The notes: a model not told the origin generated them from the sequence alone. A stretch of DNA of 64,000 bases from Cryptomeria japonica (GCF_030272615.1 NC_081409.1:617529755-617593754); one strand, 5' to 3'. Shown: positions 25,139-38,385, counted from the stretch's first letter. Made by a program: numbers and translations.

Positions 25139-27482
25139 ACATGAGTATAATCATTGATAATGTAAATGACATTAACCCCCTTAGGATTTATTTTAAGAGC
25201 ACCAGTCCAAATATTCATAATCCCAATTACTAATTCGTTATCTAAACATCATTAATCCATTTCTGTTGGGTAAAAGTACAAAGTTGTGTCACACTTTTAT
25301 AAAGGAAATGGTCAATGTTGATTCAAATTTTTGAAGTAAATCAATAGAAATTCAAATATATATTTTGAATTTTGAAATGATGTAAACTAATAAAATTTAT
25401 ATTCTTTTGTCTATTTTATGTTTGTAATTTTAACAAAATTTTAAAAAATTATTTGAATGTAGTTTTTTATAAAGTAAACACTATAATTTAGTTGCTGATA
25501 AAATGTTGAAATTGAAGTTACACAAGCCACCACACTTTATTTAGTAAATTTTACTTTTTCTTCATCAATCTTTTTGTGTATATTGATAACTTGAAACTTT
25601 AGTGCACGGATATATTTTTTACTATTTTTTATAAATATATATTTTTCAATAAATTTGAAAAGTTGTGTGTGCTGAAATATAACTTTCCAATTCCCACCAA
25701 CTTTTTTCTTAATTATTTATCCAAATTAGAAAAAAATTAATCACCTTGATATAGATTCCTTTCTCCACTGCATCATATTTTTTCAAAAAATTTAAATAAA
25801 TTTTAGTATTTTTCCTTGACAAGATAATCAACCTTATATTTTAGTGCTGATGATCTACTTTCAATAAAAATAAAATATAAAATATAAAAAACTAATTAAA
25901 ATATTAAAAGAGATATATTTTGGAAAATTCACTTATAGATCTATAAAAGGGTATTTTTACATTTAAAAATATATATTTATAAGAGTAGGAGTTGTTGAAA
26001 CATCAAGTTTTTTTTTTTTGGGGGCAATTAGACCCAAAGTGGTATAAAATATACATTTAGCAGACACTTCCAATTGGAAAAGTTGTGGTTCATATATAAC
26101 TTAGCTATAATGAATCTATATAGACCATATGTTTGACATAAATTAACTTTTAGTTAGAATTACTTAAATTCACTTGTGTTGATAAATTAGCCTGAAACGT
26201 GACACAATTTTGTGCTTTTACCCTGCTACCATCTATCACATTCCTAGTCCATTTCTTTAACACAATAGAAATCCAAATGCACATCAATAGATTCAATTAC
26301 ATTATTTTCATTATTAAATTAATATCAACGATACAACAAAATACTTCAACTATCATTACATATGAATACATTATCCATTTTACATCAAGGAGCATAACTC
26401 TCAATCTATAAATACAAGGATATCATGAAATCTACAAATACATATGCCAAAAGAATCATGTACAATAATCTACTACAAGTGTTTATCCATAAGTTGAAGA
26501 GATAAGGATCCACATCCACACACAAGATCATCCAACGAAGAACATCCCAATGGAAGAAGGCTTCAAACCACCCGCCCATTTGGAACCATAAGGAACCACC
26601 CCCCATGCTAGGAGATGATACAAGATCTCACACACACTCTAGATCTAGGATGACATCTAACAACCAAAGGACACAACTAAACCTCTTTAAATCAAATCAC
26701 ATAACAATACCACAATCACAACACAAGGCTAACTCAAAGCACAAGTCACAACATAAGATCTCTAGAAGCTACTCAACAAATCAAGGGTCAAGGTGCTAGG
26801 GAAGGAGTGTCATCGCATGCTATCACCAATAAGAAACCAATGGGAACATGGGAACATGTCCCGTTATTCATGATACTCATGTGGAGTTGTCTCAACCTTT
26901 GAGGATATCAAGGGAGTTCGGCTCACCTGGATCACCAAGCTCTACTCAACCATTCTCAAATTACTATAGACACCTTAGGGACATGAGTTGAGGCCACAAG
27001 TCCAACTCTTATCTTATTAAGAAAAATAACTACTACCCAACCTACCAATGAGATATCCTGCTAGTCTAGACCCTGGGTAACCTAACAATCTAATCCTCAT
27101 GACCCCAGTCACTCATTGGAAGCCCACTCCCCCTAGCATGCACCTAAACCTTAGGGTAACAACATGCACAACACAAAAGCAAGGGCTCTCAATACATTAT
27201 AACTGGATAACCAAGGTAAATCAACAATGATAATCAAGAGACATGAATAACATATGTCATGATCATAGACTCACATAGGCAGCCAAGAGTCGCAAAACAT
27301 TTAAGAATCTCAAGACAATATATACAACATGAGTCCGAGAAGCAACACAAAGGTATCAACATCTTGTTTGAACCCACAACACACATATAATCCATTACAG
27401 TCACCAGACTGATCCTAGGACAGCTTCAGGAACACAAAAACCAACATAAAATATCCTCTGGAAAGTTACAACATGAAAAAGT

Positions 27483-27820
27483 CAACTCAAAAAACCTGAC
27501 CACAAATACCCAATGACAAATACCCAATAGAAAACACTCGATAACAAATACCCCTAACGACAAATACCTGATGACAAATACCCAATGGAAAACACCCAAC
27601 GAAAAACCCCTGAAAACAAATACTCAATGGAAAACCCTTCACGACAAATACCCAACAACAAATACCTGACAACAAATACCCAATGGCAAACACCCAATGA
27701 CAAATACTCGATAGAAAATACCCAATGACAAACACTCAATAAAAAACACCCGACAACAAATATCCAATGGCAAATACCCATTGATAATCAACCAACAACA
27801 ATCACTCGACGATAATCACT
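27483..27820. repeat. Minisatellite in LTR A2, left part
   Basis: Imperfect tandem units of about 19-20 bp, built on ACAAATACCCAATGACAAA. The array is cut by element B and continues at 59706. No spacer diversity or CRISPR-like repeat conservation is present. Confidence 0.85.
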
Positions 27821-28755
27821 TGTTAGTGAACAGATTTGCTCTTTGCATTTAAGTGATTAATTTTACAACTCTGTTACCTTCTCTTAAGAACAAATGGTTC
27901 ACTGAACAGCTGGGTAGGCATTTGTTCAATCACCTCCCTCTGAATTTTTGCCTAGGTACAGCTCCCTATCTAGATTTTTCATAAAGTGTGTTTTTGTTTT
28001 TATATTTATATCCAAATGAAAAGCTTTTAACCAGAAAGCATATAAGGCCGCCTATATCATTTTTGGATGAAAGGCTATAACTTTCCTCATATCTCATAAA
28101 TAATGGAAACTATCTTCTTAATTTTCAAAGTATGTAATTACAGTAACTGAAACAAAGTTCAATATACTTCTTCCAAATAAAGACAAACAGATTCAAAGAA
28201 AATGAATGCACCCGCAAACAAGAATCTTTTCTAGAGTAAACAACACTTTCAAAGGAAAGAACATCAGAGGAATAATGAAAAACTGCAATGAAGTAATCAA
28301 ATACTATTTCTTGATCGGATGAACATATGCAAAGACATGTTATCTATTCAGATTCAAAATACACAGATCTTTCTTCTCCCCAAAAACTATATGACCAGAT
28401 TTTATATATATATCTTTATGTAATCAAAGACATAATGATACATCTGCTAATATTTTTCCACCACAGATTTCAACCATTTGATTCCTCCTTTGATTAGGAA
28501 TAGAAAAATATCAAAACAAACACACGTTCAAGTTTTTTTTTAAATCAGTTACTAAAATCTAACCCTTTTACCATCGTTTCTGCTTAATTTATAGTCTAAA
28601 TGGGGGGCGTCTCCCTGAAAACTTGACCACTCCCTGATAAAATAGTTATGAAACCAATAGAAAGTATCTTGGGACAGTTGTCCTGAAGTTTTTGCATAAC
28701 TATGAAAAATGTTTTTTAAAAATAAAGAAAACTAGCCCAAAACGGATGCATTATG

Positions 28756-31700
28756 TCATATTTCATCATCATCCTTTTCTCCATCTTCACAAGCGTCATG
28801 AGCAGCCATGAGTTCTTGGATCATTGATTGGCTTGGGACTTTCATTACATTAAGCTTTGCCTTTGCCACCTCTTTATTCCACTTGTGTTGCACCATCTTC
28901 TCTGAATGCTTCGGCAGTTGATCATTCCCAATGAAAACCATAGATTCGATGCTAGCCACTCTGGTTATATCCTCCGGCGTGAAACTACTCCTAACTCTGA
29001 TCTTTTCCATGTTCAACCGGAAAGACTTGACTACTTCCTATGTACTTGACCCACAGATTCCTAGTTCCCAGTCATGATCGGGATTAACCACTTTATTATC
29101 TTTGACAATACTGCTATGCAAATCCTGGAGTTCATAGACGGAGGTTTTCGCATCCGTAATTACTGACTGAAAGGTGAGCACCCGCCACATGATAGTTTTC
29201 TTTAGCATGAAAAGTTGGCATTCATCAGATACCAGCTTAATTGAATTTTCTGTTAGAAATCTGGTAGTTTCATACTCTTCGATTTTGGTAAACAGAGGCA
29301 GGACATTTTGCCATTTGTACTCTTCTTTCTCCCATGGTACAAGCTGATTTTGGATTTTGGAAATCAAGCTCTGTACCTCATCACACAACTTCCGAGAGTT
29401 GGTAATGTATTTTTCACCATCTTTGATTACTTGTTCAATCCATTTTTCAACCGCTTCAGCGATGCTCTTAGCCCGTTGAACTTGATTCATCAACTTCCTA
29501 TTTTCTGGAGAAGTTGGGTCAAAATTGTCAGTGGCATGGGATATTGGAATTGCTCCAAGGACACCGATGCTATCGATGAATTGAGCCAAAACACTTATAT
29601 GTCTTTTAAGTTCTCTTTTATCCCATCCATCCTTCTCTGACCGGGTAAGCATCTTCTTCGCTGACACTTGGAAAAAATGGTTATCTGTATCCCTGCTCAT
29701 CTTTCCCAACTCTACTTTTGTGATTTCAAAATCATCAGAACCGACCTCTTTATTCTCATCTTTCGGTTTGTAAGAGGCAATTTCTGCCATCCATTTACCA
29801 GTTTCCTCGTCATTGTTTAGGTGCGCGGTGGTCTTGAACCTCTTTGGCTTTGGATTCTTCTCAGAGTACTTGGCAACCATCTCCTAAATTGGAATGGTCA
29901 CAGGAAGAAAGCTCCTTTTCTTGTTCACTAAGGTTATTAACCATTTAGGAGTCGCAGCAGAATGAGGAGTTCCTTCAATCATCTTTGGGGGTGGCGTCAT
30001 AGCCACAGTCACCGTTTGGGAGTCTAGAGCACAAGCAACTTCACCATCCAAATCTTCAATTTCAAAGATCTGAGCTTCAAGCACGACATCTTTGACTCCC
30101 ATATCCTTGACCTAGTCCATCCTCCTCTGGGCAACACTACGTGATCGAGTATGCCAAGGTGTACTGAAATCCAGAGTTGGGCTAGGTCTGTGTCTAGGCT
30201 GAGCGGACTTGATTTCCTTACCTACACGAATAGGAGCACTGTTAGAAGGACATTTTGGTGAAGACATACTTCTCATAGAAAGAGACTTGGTGTCTGGCTT
30301 CATTGCTTTCTTCTTGACCACCCATGCCACAGTTTTGTCCAGAACTCATTTGATTCTCAATTGAATGTCATCATTTTCCTCCTCATCCCAATTAATTGGG
30401 GGCATTTCAGTCTCTACGTGGGCTAAATACCCTGGTTCAAACAGTTCAAGATAATCTTTTTCAAGCCCTTTAATATCTATCTTTATTTGCAGAGAAATAA
30501 CCTGTTCCAGCACCAATCTCATATTTTCTCTTTTGAAGACTTCAAGTTCATATGAATAGTCTTCCCAGAAATCTTCTAACTGTGGCGTGGGAAGATAAGG
30601 CATTAATCCAAGGCTCTGAGAAAATCCTTTGTTGTCAAACCCTTTTCTGTCAGCATACAGAGAGAAATTAAAATTTCTAAGCTTTGCTCCTATACTTAGT
30701 GCATCAGACATTGAATTACAGGATAACACTCCCAATTGTATTGGAAAATGACCTTCCCACTTGTCCTTAGGCTGTGCCTTCTTGACCACGGAAGCCAATT
30801 GTCTGCATACTTCTGCTAGACAAAACAATCAAAACAAAAATGCGGAATCTTGAAGGGTTCCTCTTCAAAGCCTCCCACTCGTATATAGCAAAAGCATGGG
30901 AACTAGATGTAAAAGCTTCCAAACTTCTTAATCAAGGACTGTGCATCATTTGAAATCTGCTTGGCTTTTGTACCTTTCAGTTCATGACACATATCGACTA
31001 GGAATGATTATGTACCCTTCTGAAATCTTGTAGGGCATTGTCTTTTTGTAGCATTGGATAAACTCATACACCGGAACATCTTCCTCAGTGGGCTGCTTGG
31101 GTATACCCGTTAACTCCTTAACACGGGCCAGACAATACAAAAGTTACGAGGACATGAAGAAGTTTTGTTGAAATTGCTTGGCTAGACTCAACTGCTCTCT
31201 CATTGAATCAGCAATTAACTCCGCCCAATCCAAATATTGTTTTCCTTCCAGAACTAATTGTACATAGCAATATATCCAATCATCAAAGCTATAAGCTTCG
31301 GCAGAACCTCTGGCTCGATGCAACAGAAGCATTACATCGTGGATATGTGGCAACATGTGGTTCTTGTTAGGATTTTTAGGTAGTCTAGAACCACCTCTCT
31401 AAGGGACCTTCAACCAAAACTTCGCCACATTATTTCTGTGTCTGGCTCTATCTGCATTGAACTCACTAATTGACTGAGCAGGGGAGAAATTAGAAAACTG
31501 TTAATCCGGTATCTTAAACACTGAAGCAATCACTTCATGGTTAATAGAAAGAAGGGTTTCGCCATTATCTCTTTTAATAGTCTTAGATACAGGGTCATAT
31601 CTGGCAATACACTCCCGAACCAGCTCTAGGCAAGGAATTGCTGGAGGAAAGGCTGCGGCTTCTAAAAGTCCACTACTCAAAATCTCTATACAAAAAGACT

Positions 31701-31830
31701 TATCAACACCCCTGAACACCCTTTCTTTCAAATCTTCAAGGTTCTCACCCTTTAGGTTAGTATCACTAACTATGGCTTCTGTGGACACCATGCTAAAGAT
31801 GTTTCCAAACAAGTGTAGGGTGGACTTCAT
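28756..31830 (-). pseudogene. LTR-encoded ORF of element B, 3' LTR copy
   Basis: One frame of 1,025 codons from ATG 31830 to the stop at 28756. It is broken by TAA 31501, TAG 31399, TAA 31144, two compensating frameshifts between 31143 and 30829, TGA near 30345, TAG 30112, TAG near 29883 and TAG near 29038. The N-terminal 110 residues have a RYDPVSKTIK...GETLLSINHEVIASVFKIP pattern like the start of plant mobile domains. Residues about 110-500 are mostly helical, followed by a basic Ser/Pro/Lys linker (residues about 500-600). The C-terminal 400 residues are helical with an acidic end (EKDDDEI). I do not recognise the family. It lies inside the LTR in the sense orientation, about 210 bases past a TATA-like site. 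Confidence 0.75.
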
Positions 31831-32042
31831 GATTTCAAAACAAGAAACCTAAACTTGATTGCAGTGAAACCTTCTGTATGAGAGAAAATGCAATGGAAAA
31901 CACTAAAGAAAATAAGGAAAGACTCACCTTCACAGCTGTATAATTGGACGACGGCTAGCAGCAAGAAAAACTCCTATCCAGGAATAATATAAACACAAAT
32001 CCAGCAGCAAGTAGCAAACGCAGAACACAAATGATTTTCATA

Positions 32043-32050
32043 CCTTATAG
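32043..32050 (-). promoter_or_regulatory. TATA-like site of B LTR (3' copy)
   Basis: The minus strand reads CTATAAGG. The same motif is at 58966-58973 in the other LTR, 213 bases upstream of the long LTR ORF there. It is the best promoter candidate between the hexamer-rich U3 and that ORF. Confidence 0.4.
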
Positions 32051-32332
32051 AGAAAGGTAATAATACAAACACATTAAATGCAATGATTTCACAATTTCAT
32101 TCCGAACGCGGCAAATTGGTAGATTAGACCCCCGCATGCATGCATTGAATGCATGGCGGCGTACTTTAAGAAACCGCCAGTTCTCGATACCTTCACTTAT
32201 TTCAAAAAAGCCAAAGAATGACATCACTTCACAATATGGTTCTGCCTCTCTGTATTTAGCAATAAATGCACTTCTCGAAATATTAGAAACCACGGGACCC
32301 ACCAGCATCGAACCCGTGTGAACATCTTGGAC

Positions 32333-32690
32333 CAACTTCTTGAGTGTTCAAGTAGTTCAAGATGTACGCCGTGTCAAACTACTGACCACTTTGCCGTGTT
32401 GAACACGTTGAACATATTTGAACCCTTTGAACTTAGTTCAACAAGTTCAACACAAATGTTATATCACCGAACAAGAAAAACTTTATTAAAGAGCCGCTGC
32501 AAAAAAAAACTTAGAGAAAATGTTAGTACGAAGAACCTTTTCTGAACACCTCGGAACCTATTGAACCTAAATGAACATCTTGAACCTAGTTCAGAATGGT
32601 TCGACGCATTCAAGGAGTACAATGAATTGTCCGAACTTGAAGGAACATGACTAGAGAAAGGACTTGAGGCCGCATTTAAGGACTTGAACC
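32333..32690. repeat. TTGAAC/GTTCAA hexamer cluster in U3
   Basis: I count 11 copies of TTGAAC or GTTCAA in about 355 bp, in both directions, with looser variants between them. The cluster is conserved in the 5' LTR (about 59256-59615). It could be an array of binding sites or a decayed short tandem repeat. Confidence 0.6.
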
Positions 32691-32926
32691 AAGGTAATAT
32701 GGTATAAACTAGGACTCCAACATAAAAAAGGAAAATATGACCCACTCTCAGCATGAAGAATAAATGACGTGGTAACATTGGCTCTGATTGGGGATTGTAT
32801 TTTTCAAAGGAAAATGCGAAGAACTCACAGACTCTGGTTTCACAAAACATAAAACAATGGGGAAAAGGTTAAGGGCACAACCAAAAATACCTAGACTACT
32901 ATGTACAAGTGACTCAAACACTGGAC

Positions 32927-33411
32927 TTACAATTTATAGAGCTTGAGATCTTGCCCATTGTAGGTATAAGGCATGATCATTCCGTCAACATAGCTGACTC
33001 TGAATGCATTTTGTCCTACTGCTTCACAAATTCTGAAAGGACCTTTCCACAATGAATCAAACTTGTCGTGAGCACCTTTGGACTCTCTCCTTTTGTCCCA
33101 TAGTAGCACCTCATCTCCTACTAGGAAACCTCTTGGTCGAGCTCACATGTCAAAAATCCTCTTTACTCGGCTCTGATGTTCTGAAATCCTATCCACCAGC
33201 AATTCTCTCTCTTCTTCTAACTTTGTCAGATACATGACTCTTTTCTCCAAAGCATTTTGAAAGAAGGAACCTTCCACTACTATTTGCAGCTTGGGTGCTG
33301 ATAACTCCAGCGGTAAATAAAGTTTCGCTCCTACACCATACACAAGTTCAAAAGGTGCCATTCCAATAGCCCTCTTGGGTGTGGTTCTATCTACCCATAA
33401 AGCCTCATATA
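32927..33411 (-). pseudogene. Element B integrase C-terminus
   Basis: Continues the integrase frame from the other side of solo LTR E. Removing E and one TSD joins HKKL directly to YEALWVDRTTPKRAIG. It carries the GMAPFELVYG segment typical of plant gypsy integrases and a C-terminal DNA-binding region (GDEVLLWD, FDSLWKGPF), ending at a normal TAA (32927). An in-frame TGA lies near 33130. No chromodomain is present, as usual for Tat. Confidence 0.85.
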
Positions 33412-33416
33412 ACTTC

Positions 33417-35219
33417 TGATGCTCTGCAAAAAGGATTAGAAAATCTATTTGATGGCAACACACACAAGAGCACAAGAAACAAACGTTAGTGTTAGCAACA
33501 AAAGATTATCCTAAACAGGCATATCAAGAGAGATATTAAGCATGAAATAGAAAGCATATAAACATAGAATAAAATAGCTAATCAAGATGCTCATAGTTTC
33601 TCCTCCCTTGTTCCTCTCCTCTCCAAGTCCCAAATGAGTGTAGCTCTCAGCTTTTAGCACTAGCCATGGATGCCATATGGAGATTCAAGATAGTTGAATA
33701 TGATAAGCAAATGCTATGCAAGTGTAGATAGTGATGCTATGAGAAAGCTCTATGCTAATGCCAATATAACAACAATACTCTAATGCTTCTCTCTTTTTGC
33801 TTGAGGAGAAGGGTTCTATTTATAGAAGAAATGGGGAAATGAAGGGTTAAGATTGAATGGTTTAATCAAGGGCCAAGTTTGAAAGTTGGGATCCATGTGC
33901 ACAATTGGCACCAATAAAATGGTGACAAGTGTCAACATAGGATTGGGTTGAGAGAAGAGGTTGGAGGCATTAAAGGCCTAAGAAGACCTCATGGTTATCT
34001 AGAGGCTAAGGGTCAAGTCCAAATTAAGATTACCCGCTGGATTAAGAGTTAATCCAAGGATAAACCTTTGTGCAAATGTTTAAGAGATAATCATGGTCAA
34101 AGCATTAATGGCCTGATGAGACCTTTGGGTTGGGTAGAGGTTGAGTCAAAACAAATGTTTTAACCATGTGGGAGGGTTTGAGGTAACCATTAATGGTTAT
34201 TGGAGACTTTGGGGATTAAGTGGTTGAAGGTTGAAAGCCTTCAATGGTTATCAAAGACTTTGAGCCATTTAGTGGTTGAAGGTTGAAAGCCTTTAATGGT
34301 TATCAAAGACTTTGAGGGTTTGAGAAGTGACTTCCCTTTTGCTTAGGAATGTGACACAGTTTAGAGAAGGGGTTAGGTTATTTAGAAGTGATTAGAAAAT
34401 TCTAGAAGGGGTTTAGGCATGCAAGTGGATTTTGTAGGAAAATGCAAGTGGGAGAAATTTTGGTATTTTCAATTAAAATAAAATCATTTATTTCAATTAA
34501 ATGGTGTAATTTGCATTTGGATAAATATTCAAATAAATATTAATTTATTTAAATGAGAAAAATGAAGATAAAGCATTAAAATGCTTGAAGACTTTGAGGG
34601 AAACCATTAAAGGCTTGAAGACTTTAAGGAAAACCATTAAAGTCTTAAGAAGACTATAGAAGGAAGCCATCAAGTTTGAAGACTTTAAAGCCATCAAGTT
34701 TGAATACTTTAAGGGAAACCATTAAAGGTTTCAAGTGGGTGAGGATAAATAGGATTTTAAATAAATAATTTATTTAAAATAGTTGTGCAACTTGCTTTTG
34801 TAGAAAAATACAAGTGGGTGGAGGATAAAGGTGATTTAAATAAATTATTTATTTAAAATAATTGTGCAACTTGCATTTGTAGGAAAATGCAAGTGGGTGG
34901 AGGATAAAGGTGATTTAAATAAATGTTAATTTATTTAAATGTGAGAGGTGGGATTTTGGGGGATTTAAATAAATATTAATTTATTTAAATATGAGAGAAG
35001 ATTTAATTAAACAAATATGATTTATTTATTTAATTAATGGTCTGAATTTGGTTAAGTGAATTAAATCAAATAAATTGAATAATTTATTTAATTAATAGGA
35101 GAAGAGGGTTAAGATGAATTAATTAAATATTAATTTAATTAATTCATTAATTGATGGTTAAATAATCAAATAAATACTAAGTATTTATTTAATTAAGTGG
35201 ATAGATTTATGTGACTACA
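33417..35219 (-). mobile_element. Solo LTR E inside B integrase
   Basis: On the minus strand it begins TGTAGTCACATAAATC at 35219 and ends in CA at 33417. TSD ACTTC lies at 33412-33416 and 35220-35224, and its removal restores the integrase codon frame exactly. A minus-strand TATAAATAG near 33808-33816 supports the orientation. It has no ORF. It contains tandem repeats: units of about 55 bp near 34215-34330, GAAGACTTT...CCATTAAAG units near 34580-34740, and two copies of about 85 bp near 34745-34925. The family is not recognised. Confidence 0.92.
34745..34925. repeat. Two-copy tandem repeat in LTR E
   Basis: Two near-identical units of about 85 bp containing ATTTAAATAAAT, TTGTGCAACTTGC and TGCAAGTGGGTGGAGGATAA. 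They are probably a local duplication within the LTR. Confidence 0.75.
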
Positions 35220-35224
35220 ACTTC

Positions 35225-35880
35225 TTATGCCAATTCCTAGCATTCTCGTCAACTAGCTTCTTCATGATGACTATCAAATTCTTGTTGTTAGATTCGGCCA
35301 AACCATTGCCTTGTGGAAAATAATTAGAAGAATGAGAGAGTGAAATTTGATGATCATAGCAAAACAAGGTCAACTCTTCAAAGGAGAAATATGACACATT
35401 ATCTGTCACAATTTTCTGAGGTACCCCAAAACGAACTAGAATGTAATCCATGAGAAAACTACACACAATCTCTGAGTTGGCCCTTTTGGTGGGAATGGCT
35501 TCTACCCACTTTGTAAAGTAGTCAGTCGCTATCAAAATGTACATGTGACCCACACTAGAATGAGGGTTTATTGGGCCTATGAAATCAATGCCCCACTGTG
35601 TGAAAGGTTCATCCATCACTACAGGCCTTAGAGGCAGTGCTGCTAAATGTGGCTTTCCAGAAAACAATTGACATTTTTCACATTCTTTTACATGAATATG
35701 GGCATCCCTAAACATGTCGGGCCAATAAAAATAATTTCTTAGAATTTTGAAAGCAGTAACAGATGATGAGAAGTGTCCACCACAAACCTCTCCATGATAA
35801 GCTTCCAGGAGCTTTTGCTGTTGAGGTTTATCTACACACCTTAGGTATGTTCCATCTAACCCCTTTTTGTATAGAACATC
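35225..35880 (-). pseudogene. Element B integrase N-terminus and catalytic core
   Basis: The HHCC zinc region (AYHGEVCGGHF ... CEKCQ) is followed by the catalytic core. The first Asp is in WGIDFIGP, the second in VTDNVSYF (the usual DNG is DNV), and Glu is in GLAESNN. It is preceded by TAG 35881, which separates it from RT/RNase H in the same frame. The core would insert cDNA into the host chromosome. It is split from its C-terminus by solo LTR E. Confidence 0.9.
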
Positions 35881-37734
35881 CTACCAAATTACATACTTTG
35901 CAGCTTTTAATTTTAAATTCCTTTGTTCCTTAGCCGACAGATGATCTGGGCAACTACCATAAGTTAAATAGTAGGCCACATCAGAGAACCAAGTATCCTG
36001 CAATCCAACAAAAAGAGTTAATGGTAACTCCGCTTCAGTTTCCACCTCATTTTTTGCTATCAACCTGCATAAGCCCTGGCCTTTAATTATCTTCGTAGGG
36101 CGAATATCTAAGTCATACTCCTGGATTTTCGTCACCCATGTTGCTCGCTTATTTAGTCCAACCTCCTGTTGAGTCAAAATACTTTTCACGGCTGAATCTG
36201 GAACAAAAACCACAGAGTGAGAATGCAGGATATAGTATCGAAACTGTTTCATGGCTTTTACAACAGTATATGCATGCTTCTCCATAGATGAATATTTGAG
36301 CTCATGCTTCTTGAGCGGAGTACTCATGAATGCTATAGGCATTTCAGCCCCATGTTCATCCAACTGCAATAGAATTCCAGACATAGTATGGTCTGATGCA
36401 TAACAATACAGAATGAAGTCCTTCATGAAATCTGGATTTACAAGAGTGGGTGCATTTGCAACTGATCCTTTAATTTTCTCAAAACCTTTTTTGGCCTCTT
36501 CGGTCCACTTGAAAGGATGTTGCTCACTTAGCAAGCCAACAATGTGTTTTGTGGTCTCAACAAACTCTGGAACAAATCTCCTCAAGAAATTCACTTGACC
36601 AAAGAACGATCTTACTCCAGTCCGGCTAGAGGGTAAACTAAGACGTTGAATTGCATTAACCCTATCGGGATCAATCTTGACTCCCTCTTTTGAGACAATA
36701 TGTCCTAACAATTTGCCCTCCGTGACGTAAAAAACTGATTTCTTAGGATTCAGAGAAATCCTGTGCTCATGACAATGTTGTAATACTGCACTCAAATCCC
36801 ATAAATGATCTGTCCTTTTTTTTGAAAACACCGTGAGGTCATCCAGATAAACTACAATTATTCTGTCTCGAAAATCCTTGAAAGAGGAATCCATAGCCCT
36901 TTGAAAAGTGGCTTTGGCATTTATTAAACCAAAAGGCATGCGGTTGTATGCGAATGTTCCCCATGGAGTGATGAATGCTATCTTGTGCTGCTCTTGTTCT
37001 ACTATAGATATCTAGTTATAACCAGAAAAACCATCCAACATCGACATCATCTCTGACCCGGACACTGTCTGTAAAATGTGATCCATATTTGGTAAGGCGT
37101 AGTTGTCCTTCAGGCTTGCTTGATTCAAATTTCAAAAATCAACATAGATACGAATTTCCCCATTTTTCTTTCTTACGGGCAAAATGTTAGCTACCCAGGT
37201 GGAATGGTGGATTGGATATATGATTTGGGCCTTAAGCATTTTCTCAACTTCCTTAGAAATTGCATCCGCCATGATGGGATTAAAGTTCCTTAATTTTTGC
37301 CTAAAAGGAGAGATGCCTGGCTTCAGCGGAATCTGATGTTGAAAATGTCCATTTCTAAACTCCTTTAGATCATCATAAGACCAAGCAAAAACATTAATGT
37401 ACTCCTTAAGCAGTGTACCAAGTGCTCTCTTTTCCTCTGCAGAACAACACCTGCCGATTGTCACTTTTTTTGGATTAGCTTCATCTCCCAAATTTATTTT
37501 CTCACAATTTCCTTTCCCATCATCCTTGGGAACTTTATTACCTATGAATGCATCATCTCTGGTGAAAAATCTCTCCAGTGTCACTAACCCCCTTGGAATT
37601 TTGTTACCTTTAAGCTAAATAAAGCTATTTGTAGGATCTACCTCTGGGTCTGGACTGAACTCTTTGCAAACACTCTCAGAGCCTTCAAAATATGACTGAG
37701 AAAATGATTGAGCACATTCTAGGAAATCTTTGAT
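35881..37734 (-). pseudogene. Element B reverse transcriptase and RNase H
   Basis: A single frame with TAG 37615, TGA 37132, TAG 37012 and the terminal TAG 35881. RT motifs: IIYPIHHSTWVANILPVRKK, RIYVDF, SLKDNYALPNMD, MPFGLINAKATFQRAM and the active site YLDD (VVYLDDLTVF). TAG 37012 replaces the conserved Gln of GYNQ, and TGA 37132 replaces the conserved Arg of VDFRNLN. The following RNase H reads LYCYASDHTMSG, where the usual catalytic Asp of DAS is Tyr-Ala, so this domain probably served as a connection domain. The ancestral enzyme copied the RNA into cDNA. Confidence 0.92.
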
Positions 37735-38385
37735 CTATGCATCTGCATCAAAAACTTGCCAATGCTCTACATTATCAGAAACACTGGGCCTATAGATCAT
37801 TTCAATCCTATATGAGTTACCTTTAAAATCCGGATGTGGTAATAAAAGTGAGGCAGACACGGCCAATGAATCTGCCCTACTATTTTGTTCCCTCGGAATT
37901 ACTTCAGTTGAGAAGGCATCAAAGAATTCTAACTCATCCCAAACTCTATTCCTGTAATGCCTCAACCTATCATTCTTAACCGTATAGACATTCCTCACCT
38001 ACCTAACTATTAACTCTGCATCACCTTTGACTTTAAGCAACTTAATTCCTTTACATTTAGCCTCACTTAATCCCAATAATAGTGCCTCATATTCAGCAGT
38101 ATTATTAGTGTTTTTAAAATCCAACTTGAAGGAAAAGGGGAAAATATTACCAGTTGGTGACAACAAAACCACCCCTGCTCCAGAACCGGAGTTAGCGCAA
38201 CTTCCATCAAACTCCATCTGCCATAGTCCACCAAGTTCATCAGCTATCTTATCTATTTTCTTTTCACCAGGTGCAAGGACAAGATAGTTTCCAAACTCAC
38301 ACTCCTGAAACAGAATCTGGGCTTTCGGGTTATCTGAGAGAAATACAGTATACTTATTCTTGGGTTCAGGTTCAAGCTTGATTTT
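37735..38385 (-). pseudogene. Element B archaeal-type RNase H, upstream of RT
   Basis: MEFDGSCANSGSGAGVVL, AEYEALLLGLSEA, KGDAELIVR and REQNSRADSLA supply the D, E, D, D residues of an archaeal-like RNase H1. It lies between protease and RT in the same frame, ended by TAG 37735 and interrupted by TAG 37999, which replaces the Gln expected in IVRQV. TAG 38386 separates it from protease. In element D the equivalent domain is after RT and RNase H, so the order here is distinctive. Confidence 0.88.

Larger units (their letters stand above)
27821..32777 (-). repeat. 3' LTR of element B (4,957 bp)
   Basis: Collinear with the 5' LTR, which is 4,961 bp once solo LTR C and its TSD are removed. On the minus strand it reads TGTTACCACGTC at 32777 to CACTAACA at 27821. 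The U3-like part (about 32777-32050) holds many TTGAAC/GTTCAA hexamers. A TATA-like CTATAAGG lies at 32043-32050, and the long ORF follows. A 96-codon frame at 32045-32335 is also present in both LTRs but lies upstream of the TATA-like site, so I do not call it a gene. Confidence 0.93.

Noticed and set aside
24870-25233. Overlapping ORFs on both strands
   Set aside because: The same microsatellite artefact, right half of the array.
27487-27781. Two minus-strand ORFs rich in Cys, Gly and Ile
   Set aside because: Translations of the minisatellite in LTR A2.
27483-27820. CRISPR-like array of short repeats
   Set aside because: The units are imperfect tandem repeats with no distinct spacers, in a plant LTR.
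32045-32335. 96-codon ORF present in both B LTRs
   Set aside because: It starts from TTG, lies upstream of the TATA-like site, and overlaps the hexamer-rich U3. The conservation is just LTR duplication.
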